64,000 nucleotides of DNA from Serratia sarumanii (GCF_029962605.1 NZ_CP124750.1:3844001-3908000), one strand, 5' to 3'; counted from the stretch's first letter, positions 21,627-29,778 are shown. Numbers and translations are program-made. Notes: generated by a model not told the origin, from the sequence alone.

Positions 21627-21900
21627 CCTTTTCTGCCCGTTGCCGGCGCAGCTCTTTCGGATCGGCTATCAGCGGCCGGTAGATCTCCACCCGGTCGCCG
21701 TCGTTCAGCGTATCGCCCAGCTTGGCCGGGCGGCTGTAGATGCCGATTTTGTTGCTCTTGAGATCGATATCCTGGCGCAGCTCCAGCAGGCCCGAAGCCT
21801 GGATCGCCTGCTCGACGCTGCTGCCCTCGGCCAGCTTCACCTTGCGCAGGTACTGGCGCTCCGGCAAGGCGTACACCACCTCGACCTGGATGTCAGACAC
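21616..21900 (-). CDS. rnfH: RnfH family ubiquitin-like protein
   Basis: The 94-residue product belongs to the RnfH/YfjF family, small beta-grasp proteins related to MoaD/ThiS. The function is not settled. The start is the GTG at 21900 ([16 protein letters not shown]), which overlaps ratA by 8 nt; there is no ATG in the homologous region. The conserved segment [25 protein letters not shown] ends the protein, written here in two parts: [10 protein letters not shown] and [11 protein letters not shown]. Gene pair ratA-rnfH is conserved in enterobacteria. Confidence 0.93.
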   Translation of the reverse strand: MSDIQVEVVYALPERQYLRKVKLAEGSSVEQAIQASGLLELRQDIDLKSNKIGIYSRPAKLGDTLNDGDRVEIYRPLIADPKELRRQRAEKAKK

Positions 21901-22327
21901 TGTAGACCTCTTTCGCCCGCTGGGTGAATGCCTGCACCATGTTGCCCGCCAGCTCTTTGAACACCTTGCCGAACGCCAGCTCAATCAGTTTGTTGGTGAA
22001 CTCGAAGTCCAAGTGCAGCTCCACCTTGCAGGCCTCTTCGCTCAGCGGCGTGAACTGCCAACCGCCCATCAGCTTGCGGAACGGGCCATCGACCAGCTGC
22101 ATATTGATGCTCTGGTTATCCAACAGCGTATTGCGCGTGGTGAAGGTCTTGCTGATACCGGCCTTGGCGACGTCCACCGCGGCGGTCATTTCGTTGGAGG
22201 TAGCGTTAAGCACCCGGCTGCCGGTGCAACCTGGCAGAAAATCGGGATAAGAATGAACATCGTTAACCAACTGATACATCTGCTCGGCGCTGAACGGCAC
22301 TAATGCAGACCGACTGATCTGGGGCAT
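21893..22327 (-). CDS. ratA: Type II toxin-antitoxin system / ubiquinone-binding START-like protein RatA
   Basis: RatA (YfjG) is a START-domain protein of the COQ10 family. In E. coli it was reported to block 70S ribosome association; its relatives bind quinones. The 144-residue product begins [20 protein letters not shown] and ends QRAKEVYSV, typical for the family. The longer frame adds 18 residues without similarity. It is divergent from smpB and translationally coupled to rnfH. Evidence that rnfH is a true antitoxin is weak in the literature, so the toxin label is kept tentative. Confidence 0.93.
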   Translation of the reverse strand: MPQISRSALVPFSAEQMYQLVNDVHSYPDFLPGCTGSRVLNATSNEMTAAVDVAKAGISKTFTTRNTLLDNQSINMQLVDGPFRKLMGGWQFTPLSEEACKVELHLDFEFTNKLIELAFGKVFKELAGNMVQAFTQRAKEVYSV

Positions 22328-22488
22328 ATCATTTCCTGTGAGACATAAAACGTACAGATAATACCATTTATCTGGCGGCAAACAAAAAATCTGCTAAGGG
22401 ATGGGGGCGCCAAAAATGCGAAAAATTGCGCAGGTGCTGAACGGGAAAGGATTTCTTTCGCTGAAGCATCCAGTATAATGAACGCACT

Positions 22489-22971
22489 ATGACAAAGAAA
22501 AAAGCACACAAACCCGGTTCCGCCACCATTGCTCAAAACAAGCGCGCGCGTTTCGAATACTTCATTGAAGAAGAGTTCGAGGCGGGCCTGTCGCTGCAAG
22601 GGTGGGAAGTTAAATCGCTGCGTGCAGGCAAAGCCAACCTCAGCGACAGCTACGTGACGTTCCGTGACGGTGAAGCCTATCTGTTTGGCGCCACCATCAC
22701 CCCGCTCAACGTGGCTTCGTCGCATGTGGTGTGCGATCCGACGCGTACCCGTAAACTGCTGCTGAACCGACGCGAGCTAGATACCCTGCTCGGCCGCGTC
22801 AACCGCGATGGCTACACCGTGGTGGCCTTGTCCCTGTATTGGAAAAATGCCTGGAGCAAGATCAAGATCGGCGTAGCCAAAGGCAAGAAAGAGCACGACA
22901 AACGCGATGACATCAAAGATCGCGAATGGCAGACGGCGAAAGCCCGTATCATGAAGCACGCCAATCGTTAA
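22489..22971 (+). CDS. smpB: SsrA-binding protein SmpB
   Basis: SmpB binds the tRNA-like domain of tmRNA and brings it to stalled ribosomes for trans-translation. The 160-residue product is the standard length, with the OB-barrel segment [18 protein letters not shown], the core [16 protein letters not shown], and a basic C-terminal tail ([15 protein letters not shown]) that probes the mRNA channel. It is directly upstream of ssrA, its functional partner, on the same strand. Confidence 0.98.
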   Translation: MTKKKAHKPGSATIAQNKRARFEYFIEEEFEAGLSLQGWEVKSLRAGKANLSDSYVTFRDGEAYLFGATITPLNVASSHVVCDPTRTRKLLLNRRELDTLLGRVNRDGYTVVALSLYWKNAWSKIKIGVAKGKKEHDKRDDIKDREWQTAKARIMKHANR

Positions 22972-23020
22972 GCCGCTGGCTTATCGAAGTAAACTTCTGG
23001 TATACTGCACAAAGTTACTT

Positions 23021-23384
23021 GGGGCTGATTCTGGATTCGACGGGATTTGCGAAGCCCTAGGAGCATGCCGAGGGGCGGTTGGCCTCGTAAAAAGCCGCAA
23101 AAAAATAGTCGCAAACGACGAAAACTACGCTTTAGCAGCTTAATACCCTGCTTAGAGCCCTCTCTCCCTAGCCTCCGCTCTTAGGACGGGGATCAAGAGA
23201 GGTCAAACCCAAAAGAGATCGCGTGGATGTCCTGCCTGGGGCTGAAGCGTTAAACTCAATCAGGCTAGTCTGTCAGTAGCGTGTCCATCCGCAGCTGGCC
23301 GGCGAATGTAAAGATTGGACTAAGCATGTAGTGCCGACGGTGTAGTAATTTCGGACGCGGGTTCAACTCCCGCCAGCTCCACCA
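23021..23384 (+). ncRNA. ssrA: Transfer-messenger RNA (tmRNA)
   Basis: The 364-nt RNA opens GGGGCTGATTCTGGATTCGA and ends with GGTTCAACTCCCGCC..CTCCACCA, so the tRNA-like acceptor arms pair and CCA is encoded. The tag reading frame (23111-23143) encodes ANDENYALAA and a stop, identical to E. coli. A -10 TATACT lies 20 bp upstream. It rescues stalled ribosomes with SmpB. Its 3' end is a common integration site for islands, and a degraded island follows here. Confidence 0.98.
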
Positions 23385-23430
23385 AATACGTCGCCAGTGA
23401 ACCAGATAGACCCGGCGATAATAGCGAAAA

Positions 23431-23460
23431 AGCCCGCAACTTCGGTTGCGGGCTTTTTTG
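23431..23460 (+). terminator. Rho-independent terminator of ssrA
   Basis: The 10-bp stem AGCCCGCAAC / GTTGCGGGCT is closed by a stable TTCG tetraloop and followed by six T. Confidence 0.93.
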
Positions 23461-23492
23461 TTTTTGCAAAAATCAATAATACCAAGCTAAAT

Positions 23493-23696
23493 TGACCTGC
23501 CCCATTGATTAATACACCATGATGTTAGTCATGTCTTCATGAGCCACATGAGGACATCCCCATGAAGAAGCGTTTTTCCGACGAACAAATCATCAGTATT
23601 CTCCGCGAGGCCGAGCAGCACTGTCTTCATCCCATCGTACTCCTATGTTTTGTCATCATTTCTGATTACTTAGTGAACACGCCCCTTGAACTGTAA
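23493..23696 (+). pseudogene. Left-end remnant of an IS3-family insertion sequence
   Basis: TGACCTGCCCC at 23493-23503 resembles the terminal inverted repeat of IS3-family elements. About 60 bp in, an ATG at 23562 begins MKKRFSDEQIISILREAEQ, the N-terminus of an IS3-type OrfA. Similarity stops after 19 codons (about 23618). The frame then reads unrelated residues to a TAA ending at 23696. No OrfB, no DDE core and no right end are visible, so the element is dead. Confidence 0.75.
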
Positions 23697-23972
23697 CATC
23701 GATTTTTGTGTTCATGGTGAAGTTGGCGGTTATTTGGAGGCCTAACACGCTCGTTGGCGGCCCGCTAACACCACGCGACTGACGATTCTGATCTGTTGAC
23801 GTTCTCTTGCAGCTCAGCTGCCGCCTCCATGCGCTGACATGCATACAGTGGCGATGTTGTGGGAGCAATGGCACAACACGGGTCAATCGCTGTAACAGTA
23901 TCGACAGAGTAAAGTACTGGTTGTACATACAGATTTCTGCACAAGCTATTTAATCGCAAAAAGGAAAGCGCT
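23697..23972. other. Gene-free stretch upstream of the 238-aa island gene
   Basis: Nothing convincing is encoded here. Two short minus-strand frames (within 23656-23998) lack ribosome-binding sites and family resemblance. The last 60 bp before the rightward gene are AT-rich and probably carry its promoter; an AAAGGAAA ribosome-binding site ends the stretch. Confidence 0.5.
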
Positions 23973-24689
23973 ATGAGTGGAACCCCACATAACAACAAAG
24001 TAACCTATGATGGCTTCAACTGTAACGGAGGTAAGCCGCCCGAAGCCAATACCAGTTGGAGTCATGTAACCAATGCATGGGAATGGAACGACCTCAAATT
24101 AAACCCCGGCTCGATATCTGACTGGTTTCCTGAAGAAGTGAAAGAAGCACTGGAAAATAATATCTGCATCATTTGTGGGGAAAAGAATTGTCCCTATATC
24201 AAAAATAGCAGAGACTACCAAAATCTCATTAACTCTCTGAAAAGTGGGAACGTGGAAGAAGCTAAAAAAGTCTATAGAACAAAGTTTGCACCACTTCGGA
24301 GAATAAACAAAGCTGAAGTGATGAAAGGACTGCAAAAAGCCCGCGACGCAAGAAATAACGGCGTTTGTACCGTGCCTTACATCGGTCCAATTCAACACAA
24401 ACGCGTCATTGCTGCGCCTGGTGTGTGGAGTGAGTGGATTGAGTTATTAAACTCCTTTGCTAACGAAAATTCCCCTAACGTCTATACCGTCAATTTTAAT
24501 CCTTCATCGAATATGGAGTCATCTTTTGATGTGGAGATAAAATACCCGGAACATAGTGGAATGAAAACCATTAACACAATGGGACCAGGATCATACACAA
24601 TAAAAGCCACAGGAATCGGAAATACTTACATCAGGGTAAAGTCACATTCAAACCCTGTAACTGTCACCTTTGAATTTCCAGAGAAATAG
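23973..24689 (+). CDS. Unrecognised 238-aa island protein
   Basis: I do not recognise this protein. It has no signal peptide or membrane helix. The N-terminal half is mainly helical and polar, with a four-Cys cluster (Cys in NNICIICGEKNCPY, near residues 65-77) that could bind a metal. The C-terminal 90 residues are beta-rich, with GPGSYTIKATGIGNTYIRV, suggesting a beta-sandwich. AAAGGAAA before the ATG supports expression. Its AT-rich composition is unlike the flanking core genes and indicates horizontal transfer. It sits between an IS remnant and a convergent lipoprotein gene inside the ssrA island. No function is inferred. Confidence 0.8.
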   Translation: MSGTPHNNKVTYDGFNCNGGKPPEANTSWSHVTNAWEWNDLKLNPGSISDWFPEEVKEALENNICIICGEKNCPYIKNSRDYQNLINSLKSGNVEEAKKVYRTKFAPLRRINKAEVMKGLQKARDARNNGVCTVPYIGPIQHKRVIAAPGVWSEWIELLNSFANENSPNVYTVNFNPSSNMESSFDVEIKYPEHSGMKTINTMGPGSYTIKATGIGNTYIRVKSHSNPVTVTFEFPEK

Positions 24690-24744
24690 CAGGTTAGTTG
24701 AACGAAGCCACCATATCTTGGTGGCTCAAGCACTTGAGATATAT

Positions 24745-25128
24745 TTACAACTCATTATATGACGACAAAACATCATTAAGTGTTTTTTTATCTGGCATCA
24801 TTTGCCTATATCCATTTTCAGTATTTAGGCTACTAGCCACATGGGATTTCATAACTAAATTTGAATTATAGTAGATGAATAAATCCCTGCCAATACTTTT
24901 AGAAATTAGCATATTGAGTTTACTTGCACACGCCGTGTCATTTCTCAATCTTATGGCTAAGGCATAATTATTTTCCGCACTTTTTTCAATCGGTGATATT
25001 TCCACAATACATTTTTTATCCAAAATAAATTGAAGATCTTCGCTTACATATACAAGTTTATTTTTTTTACTATCCGCACAACCTACTGATGTGATGCAAA
25101 GAGCAGTAATTAATATAAATTTAAGCAT
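24745..25128 (-). CDS. Island lipoprotein, possibly SecD P1-head-like
   Basis: The 127-residue product starts with a lipoprotein signal (MLKFILITALCITSVGC), Cys17 being the likely lipidated residue. The mature part has a pattern resembling the SecD/SecDF P1 head domain: an alternating start LVYVSEDLQFILDKK, then GRDLFIYYNSNLVMKSHV where the Sec family reads G+xLAIxLDGxVxSxPxV. This is inference from pattern only. It is AT-rich, convergent with the 238-aa gene (55 bp apart), and lies inside the ssrA island. An immunity or envelope role is possible but unproven. Confidence 0.75.
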   Translation of the reverse strand: MLKFILITALCITSVGCADSKKNKLVYVSEDLQFILDKKCIVEISPIEKSAENNYALAIRLRNDTACASKLNMLISKSIGRDLFIYYNSNLVMKSHVASSLNTENGYRQMMPDKKTLNDVLSSYNEL

Positions 25129-25467
25129 ATTTTCAATCCACGTTTTAATGATACTATTTATTTAGATCATCATCGGTAACACTCAACCCATGTTTAGTCC
25201 AACTTTTGAGCACATTGGTTGCAGTTTCCGTTCTTTTCTCACTGGAAACGGTAGTATTTTAAGTTGACAGTACAGCTCTTGTTTGCATCCTACTTGTCCT
25301 TTTCAAAGTTATATGGCTTTATGATGGTAGCATTACAGGTGCAGCACTCCAATGCAAATGATAATCAATATCACTAAAGGGTTTTCAAGTTTTATTCATT
25401 GGATTTGAATTACGCATTCCTGTGAAATCACACCTTATTGCCTCATCGGGTCGCTAAATTCAACTTC
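25129..25467. other. Gene-free stretch with an orphan Fur-like box
   Basis: This 339-bp AT-rich stretch has no gene I can support. It contains a strong Fur-like box (25354-25372) and otherwise no repeats or terminators of note. It lies between the island lipoprotein and the primase pseudogene, so it may be a leftover promoter region from genes since lost. Confidence 0.5.
25354..25372. promoter_or_regulatory. Orphan Fur-like box
   Basis: The 19 bases GCAAATGATAATCAATATC match 16 of 19 positions of the Fur consensus GATAATGATAATCATTATC. No iron gene adjoins it: the nearest start codon is the island lipoprotein at 25128, 226 bp away on the minus strand, and rightward only a pseudogene follows. 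Confidence 0.65.
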
Positions 25468-26143
25468 ATGAGCGCCAGCGAGCTAGCCCGAACACTACGT
25501 AACACCCTGCAGTAACGCCGGTAGGGGAAGATCTATTTCACTACATACGCGACCATTGTGGTAAGTACTACCACACAGGCAACTGAGCCGGGAGATTACC
25601 GCGCAGTTCCAGAAGGTGCCCGAACTGTTCTCCACTGCTGGTATCAACAGCATTTGGGACACCCTCAAGCTGATGATGCCACAGATGGACGATCCGCCCC
25701 GCCGGTTGATAGGCGTTCGTAACGGGGTATTCGATACCCTCAACGGGGCAGTTCGGCGCCCACCAGCAAGAACACTGGCTGCGCACCGTCAACAGCGCGA
25801 AATACACCCCGCCACGCATCGGGGAAAACCTGGCTGACCATGGGCCGCATTTCTGGCAGTGGCTGACGCAGGCTGCCGGGGCAATCACGACAAGCAGGAG
25901 CGTATTCTCGCGGCGTTGTTTATAATGCTGGCGAACTGTTATGACTGGCAACTGTTCCTTGAAGTCACCGGCCCCGATGGCAGCAGCAAAAGCGTGATGG
26001 CCAGCCTGCTGGCGGGGAAAGACAACATCACCTTGGCCACTATCGATACGCTGGAATCGTCACAGGAGAGGGATTCAGTGGTCGAGTTCTCGCTGATTAT
26101 CCTGCCTGACCAAGATGATACGCGCTTGAGCCACATTCCCAAA
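25468..26143 (+). pseudogene. Decayed P4-type phage primase/helicase
   Basis: Pieces of a P4 alpha-like replication protein (D5-type helicase part) appear in order but in changing frames. At 25468 MSASELARTLRNTLQ is followed by stops at 25513 and 25522. RRLIGVRNGVFDTLNGAV is in a second frame near 25706-25757. EHWLRTVNSAKYTPP and PHFWQWLTQAAG are in a third. FIMLANCYDWQLFLEVTG, IDTLESSQERDSVVEFSL and IILPDQ return to the second frame up to about 26115. The Walker A loop reads GPDGSSKS instead of the expected GSGKS. Two nonsense codons and at least three frameshifts make it non-functional. It marks the island as a former satellite. Confidence 0.82.
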
Positions 26144-26146
26144 TAT

Positions 26147-26170
26147 CCGGCATGCCCGAAGGCATGCCGG
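26147..26170 (-). terminator. UUCG-loop hairpin at the island / PepSY boundary
   Basis: CCGGCATGCC and GGCATGCCGG form a perfect 10-bp stem. On the minus strand the loop is C(TTCG)G, a very stable tetraloop, just after the stop of the PepSY gene. Only ATATTTGGG follows, so the U-tract is poor, but a terminator or mRNA 3'-end stabiliser is likely. Confidence 0.6.
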
Positions 26171-26178
26171 ACGCCTTC

Positions 26179-27840
26179 TCACCGCCCCTCTTTCTCCCCC
26201 AGAAAGAAATACCACAGCGGAATGGAAAGCAGCAGGGTGAACACCAGCGTATACAGCAGCACCATCAGGCTCTGCATGATCACCATCTGGGCGCTCCAGG
26301 TGCCGATCGGCAGCTGGAATTGCTCGACGGTGCCGCCGAGGATCGCTCGGCCCATCACGCAGCCGACCGCCACAGCCACCGTCGCCACCGCCGCGCGGAA
26401 CTTACGCACCTCGGCGCGTCTGGCGGCCGCTTCCGGCGTTTCGTCCCGGTGGCTTTGCCGTTGGCCGCGCCAGCGCCACACGTCCGCCAGCAGCAACGCC
26501 GCGAGGCTCACGCCCATCACCGGCAGGCAATAACCCAGCGCCGCTGCCACCAGCAGCGTGCCGGCGCGCGCCGGTAGGGAAAGCGCCAGCCAGGCGGCGA
26601 CCAGCGTATGCACCGGATGCTGCGCCCCCGCCGCCGGGCGGCGGATCCACCACATGCGGTAACCCAGCGCGATCATCAAGCACAGCCCAAGGCCGAACGC
26701 CGCCAGCAGCAGCTGATTCGGCAAGCCGAACAGAATGCCCATGTGGGCGTCGATGCCCCAGCGGGTCAGCTTGGCGATCAGCGGGAAAGTGTCGAACCGC
26801 AGCTGGTCGACGACGGCGAAGCTTTGCGGCGCGATGGCAACCGCGTCCACCTGCGTCGGCCAGCTGCGATCCACTTCGGTCACCGTCCAGGCTTTGCCCT
26901 CGCCTTTCGGCTGGCGCAGCTCGACCTTGGCGGCGTCTATTCCAGCGGCGCGCGCGGCGTACAGCGCCCGATCCCAGTCGCCGTTCAGCGCATTGCTCTG
27001 CGCGGCTGGGGCCATCTTCATGCCCGCCATCATCCCGCGGTGCTCGGCGTGCGGATCGGCCGGCGTCTGCGGCGTATCGGCCTGCAGGCTGGTGTTGACC
27101 TGCGGCGTCAGCCAGCCCAGGTTGGCCCGCAGCGCGTCGATGTTGCCGCCGGCCCACTGCGACCAGGTCAGCCCGGTAGCCGAGAAGAACAGCAGCCCGG
27201 CCAGCAGCGCCACACCCAGCGTGATATGCCAATGGCGGCTGGCGGCGAAGCCCCCTTTCGCCTTTTTCAGCTTGCGCTTCGGCCGCGTCGCCAGCCACAG
27301 CGCCACGCCGCCCAGCGCAGCCACCCACAGCCAGGAGGCCGCCAGCTCGCTGTAGTTGCGCCCCAGATCGCCGAGCAGCAGGCTGCTGTGCAACTTATCC
27401 AGCCAGGTGCGCAGCGGCAGCACGCCGGAGGTGCCGTACACCGTCATATCGCCCTTGATCGCCAGAGTGTAAGGGTCGACAAACAGCGCGCGCGACTCGG
27501 AAGCGCCCAGATCGGCACTCGCGAACTGTACGCGCGTGGTGTCCATTGCGCCGGGTGCCGGGCGCACGGCGTAAATGCGCGTCTCGTCACCCGCCGCACG
27601 GCGGGCGGCGGCGATCTGGTCAGCCAGCGATCTCGCCTGTCCGTGCGGTTCGGTGAAAAGCGCATCGCGATACAGCGCCTCTTCAAGCTGCGGCGTCAAC
27701 ACATACAGCGTGCCGGTCAGTGCAGCGACCAGAATAAAAGGAGCGACCAGCAGGCCGATATAAAAATGCAGCCGTCTGATCAGGTTCAGCATCGCGCCAC
27801 GCGGCGATGCGGCAGGTGGAGTTTTGGTTATGGAAGACAT
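26179..27840 (-). CDS. PepSY-associated transmembrane protein (metal/iron-linked)
   Basis: The 553-residue protein is of the PepSY_TM (PiuB-like) family: a first helix at about residues 24-48 with LHFYIGLLVAPFILVAALTG (split as LHFYIGLLVAPF and ILVAALTG), PepSY-type periplasmic regions, and several further helices, including three or four in the last 200 residues. A Met/His-rich patch HAEHRGMMAGMKM near residue 273 suggests metal contact. Relatives are often next to siderophore receptors or copper genes and are proposed membrane reductases. Here it follows a DUF2946 gene by 71 bp on the same strand, probably one operon. Confidence 0.88.
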   Translation of the reverse strand: MSSITKTPPAASPRGAMLNLIRRLHFYIGLLVAPFILVAALTGTLYVLTPQLEEALYRDALFTEPHGQARSLADQIAAARRAAGDETRIYAVRPAPGAMDTTRVQFASADLGASESRALFVDPYTLAIKGDMTVYGTSGVLPLRTWLDKLHSSLLLGDLGRNYSELAASWLWVAALGGVALWLATRPKRKLKKAKGGFAASRHWHITLGVALLAGLLFFSATGLTWSQWAGGNIDALRANLGWLTPQVNTSLQADTPQTPADPHAEHRGMMAGMKMAPAAQSNALNGDWDRALYAARAAGIDAAKVELRQPKGEGKAWTVTEVDRSWPTQVDAVAIAPQSFAVVDQLRFDTFPLIAKLTRWGIDAHMGILFGLPNQLLLAAFGLGLCLMIALGYRMWWIRRPAAGAQHPVHTLVAAWLALSLPARAGTLLVAAALGYCLPVMGVSLAALLLADVWRWRGQRQSHRDETPEAAARRAEVRKFRAAVATVAVAVGCVMGRAILGGTVEQFQLPIGTWSAQMVIMQSLMVLLYTLVFTLLLSIPLWYFFLGEKEGR

Positions 27841-27911
27841 GGCCTTTCTCGTTTTTCAAACTGTGCGCGCAGGCAAACCGTCCGCAGCGATACGGACGGC
27901 GTTACCCATGA

Positions 27912-28328
27912 TCAAGCAATAGGGAAAAACGGTTGGCCGGGCGGCCCGCGCGGGCTCGGCCGCAGAACAAGGCGCCGAAGGGGCGGAGAAACGATGCGCG
28001 GCGCGCTAGGCAGGCGCGCGATGCGCGCCATCAGCCACAGCAGCGGGACGAATGTCCACAGCAGCAGCGGCACGTGGATCAGCAGCTCGCAATAACCGCA
28101 GAAAATCATTTCCGCAGGATCCATGCCGTGGTGGCCGGCATGCTCGGCGGCGGGCATCGTCATCGCGTGCATGTTGTGCGGCATAGCGGCGTCCGTCTGC
28201 GCCATGCCGCCCATCATCTGGTGGTGCATCAGCGATTTCGACACCACCGGCGCCACAAACAGCAACAGCACCGCCATAATGGCGATGCAGGCGGTAAAGC
28301 GTTGCTGTAGCTGGCGTGACACTCTCAT
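27912..28328 (-). CDS. DUF2946 family protein, His/Met-rich
   Basis: The 138-residue product fits DUF2946: an N-terminal helix (about residues 13-31), a His/Met-rich middle (MHHQMMGGM, MPHNMHAMTM, HAGHHGMDPAEM), the CGYC motif in MIFCGYCELL, and a second helix LLWTFVPLLWLMA. The family is found beside copper-resistance or TonB-receptor genes. With the downstream PepSY protein it suggests a metal, probably copper, related membrane function. That is inference from composition and company. Start at the ATG 28328. Confidence 0.82.
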   Translation of the reverse strand: MRVSRQLQQRFTACIAIMAVLLLFVAPVVSKSLMHHQMMGGMAQTDAAMPHNMHAMTMPAAEHAGHHGMDPAEMIFCGYCELLIHVPLLLWTFVPLLWLMARIARLPSAPRIVSPPLRRLVLRPSPRGPPGQPFFPIA

Positions 28329-28442
28329 CGCGGCGGCGAATTAACCCGGTCGGTGGCGAACAAGCGGCCAGTGTAACCCGCGATGCGCGATGAGGTGAAC
28401 GAAAAGAAAAGTCAGGTTTGTCTTACGCACACCCGGCGGCGA

Positions 28443-28895
28443 TCACAACGCCCGCGAATAGACCCGCGAGGCTTCGCCCCAGGGGTGATACCCGAGCCCG
28501 TTGTAAACGAAGCCGCTGCGCTCGTAATACCCCTCCAGATCGGTGCACAGGTGCAGCTGCGGGAAGCCCAGTCGGCGGGTTTCCGCCGCCACATGCTCAA
28601 TCAGTTTGGCGCCGTGGCCCCGGCCGCGCTGCGCTTCCTCTACATAGAGCGCACACAGCCAGGGATACAACTCCCCACGGCTGATAAAGTCGTTGGTGAT
28701 AAGCCCCGCGCAGCCGAGGATTTGGTCATTTTCCATCAGCAGGTACCACTGCGGCAGCGGGTTGGCGGCGCCGAGGCTGCGGTTGATGGCGTCTTCATAC
28801 ATCATCAGCGTCTCTGCCGTGGCCCAGTGCCGCTGAAAATACGCAATGGCGCGCGGCGCCAGCTCGGGCGCTTGCCGCACCGAAATCATGTCCAT
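28443..28895 (-). CDS. GNAT family N-acetyltransferase
   Basis: The 150-residue product has the GNAT fold signals: an N-terminal strand MISVRQAPELAPRA, the acceptor region, strand PWLCALYVEEAQRGRGHGAKLIEHV with the acetyl-CoA pyrophosphate loop QRGRGHG, and the C-terminal YYERSGFVYNG. The substrate is not predictable. The ATG at 28895 is preferred because AGGA lies 6 nt before it; the in-frame ATG at 28901 is only one base away from that site. It is divergent from the methyltransferase at 28982. Confidence 0.88.
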   Translation of the reverse strand: MDMISVRQAPELAPRAIAYFQRHWATAETLMMYEDAINRSLGAANPLPQWYLLMENDQILGCAGLITNDFISRGELYPWLCALYVEEAQRGRGHGAKLIEHVAAETRRLGFPQLHLCTDLEGYYERSGFVYNGLGYHPWGEASRVYSRAL

Positions 28896-28981
28896 CGTCA
28901 TTCCTGTTATCCATGTTGTCAGCGTAGAATTATGCAGCACTATGCACGGTATGACAGCGGCATTCATCCCAAGGAGTCATC

Positions 28982-29716
28982 ATGACGCAAAACATCTATG
29001 ACAATCAGGCCTTTTTCGACGGCTATGCGCAGCTCAGCCGCTCGCAGCACGGCCTGGACGGCGCGCCGGAATGGCCCGCCATCCGCCGCATCCTGCCGGA
29101 TTTGCAGGGCAAAAGCGTGGTCGATCTCGGCTGCGGCTACGGCTGGTTTTGCCGCAGCGCGCGCGAACAGGGCGCAGCCAGCGTGCTGGGGCTGGACGTC
29201 TCGGAAAAAATGCTGGCAAAAGCGCGGGAGATGACCGCCGACGCGGGCATCGCGTATCGTCGGCAGGATTTGGCGCAGCTGCAGCTGCCGCCGGAAAGTT
29301 ACGATCTGGTCTACAGCTCGCTGACGCTGCACTACCTCGAGGATCTGGCCGCGCTGTTCGCCACGGTTTACGCCGCGCTGAAACCCGGCGGGCAGTTCAT
29401 CTTCACCGCCGAGCACCCGATCTACACCGCCCCGGCGCAGCAGGGCTGGCTGACCGACGGCAACGGACAGAAATCCTGGCCGGTGAACGGCTACCAGCGA
29501 GAAGGCCAGCGCGTTTCCAACTGGCTGGCGGAAGGTGTCATCAAGCAGCACCGCACGCTCGGCGGCTATATCAACCCGCTGGCGCAGCAAGGCTTTATCA
29601 TCCAGCATTTGAACGAATGGGGCCCCAGCGCGCAGCAAATTGCCGCTAATCCGGCGCTGGACGAAGAGCAGGAGCGCCCGATGATCTTCATTCTCGCCGC
29701 CCGCAAACCCGCCTGA
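28982..29716 (+). CDS. Class I SAM-dependent methyltransferase
   Basis: The 244-residue protein has the class I fold signals: motif I VVDLGCGYGWFCRSA near residues 46-60, the acidic motif LGLDVSEKMLAKARE, YDLVYSSLTLHYLEDL (motif IV), and LKPGGQFIFTAEHP. It resembles the UbiE/BioC-like group. AAGGAG precedes the ATG. The substrate is unknown. It is convergent with the GNAT gene at 29779, and a hairpin separates the two. Confidence 0.9.
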   Translation: MTQNIYDNQAFFDGYAQLSRSQHGLDGAPEWPAIRRILPDLQGKSVVDLGCGYGWFCRSAREQGAASVLGLDVSEKMLAKAREMTADAGIAYRRQDLAQLQLPPESYDLVYSSLTLHYLEDLAALFATVYAALKPGGQFIFTAEHPIYTAPAQQGWLTDGNGQKSWPVNGYQREGQRVSNWLAEGVIKQHRTLGGYINPLAQQGFIIQHLNEWGPSAQQIAANPALDEEQERPMIFILAARKPA

Positions 29717-29749
29717 TTGATCCGCAGTAAACCGTTCACATCACCACAG

Positions 29750-29772
29750 TTGGGGAGGCCGCCTCCCCCCAA
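29750..29772. terminator. GC-rich hairpin between convergent genes
   Basis: GGGGAGG and CCTCCCC pair around a CCG loop, with GTT/AAC extending the stem after one bulge. It lies between the methyltransferase and GNAT stop codons. There is no T-run, so it is a weak or rho-assisted terminator. Confidence 0.5.
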
Positions 29773-29778
29773 CGGCTA

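Noticed and set aside
23880..23910. LexA-like site before the island protein gene
   Set aside because: CTGTAACAGTATCGACAG has 12 instead of 10 bases between CTG and CAG, so it does not fit the operator.
23656..23998. Two minus-strand frames (77 and 90 codons) upstream of the island protein
   Set aside because: They overlap each other and the next gene's start, with no ribosome-binding sites or recognisable features.
23385..26170. Direct repeat of the ssrA 3' end as right attachment site
   Set aside because: I looked for a second copy of the tRNA-like 3' sequence and saw none in the window, so att sites are not claimed.
26608..28095. 495-codon plus-strand frame opposite the PepSY gene
   Set aside because: Shadow of the PepSY and DUF2946 genes; very Arg/Gln rich and without domain pattern.
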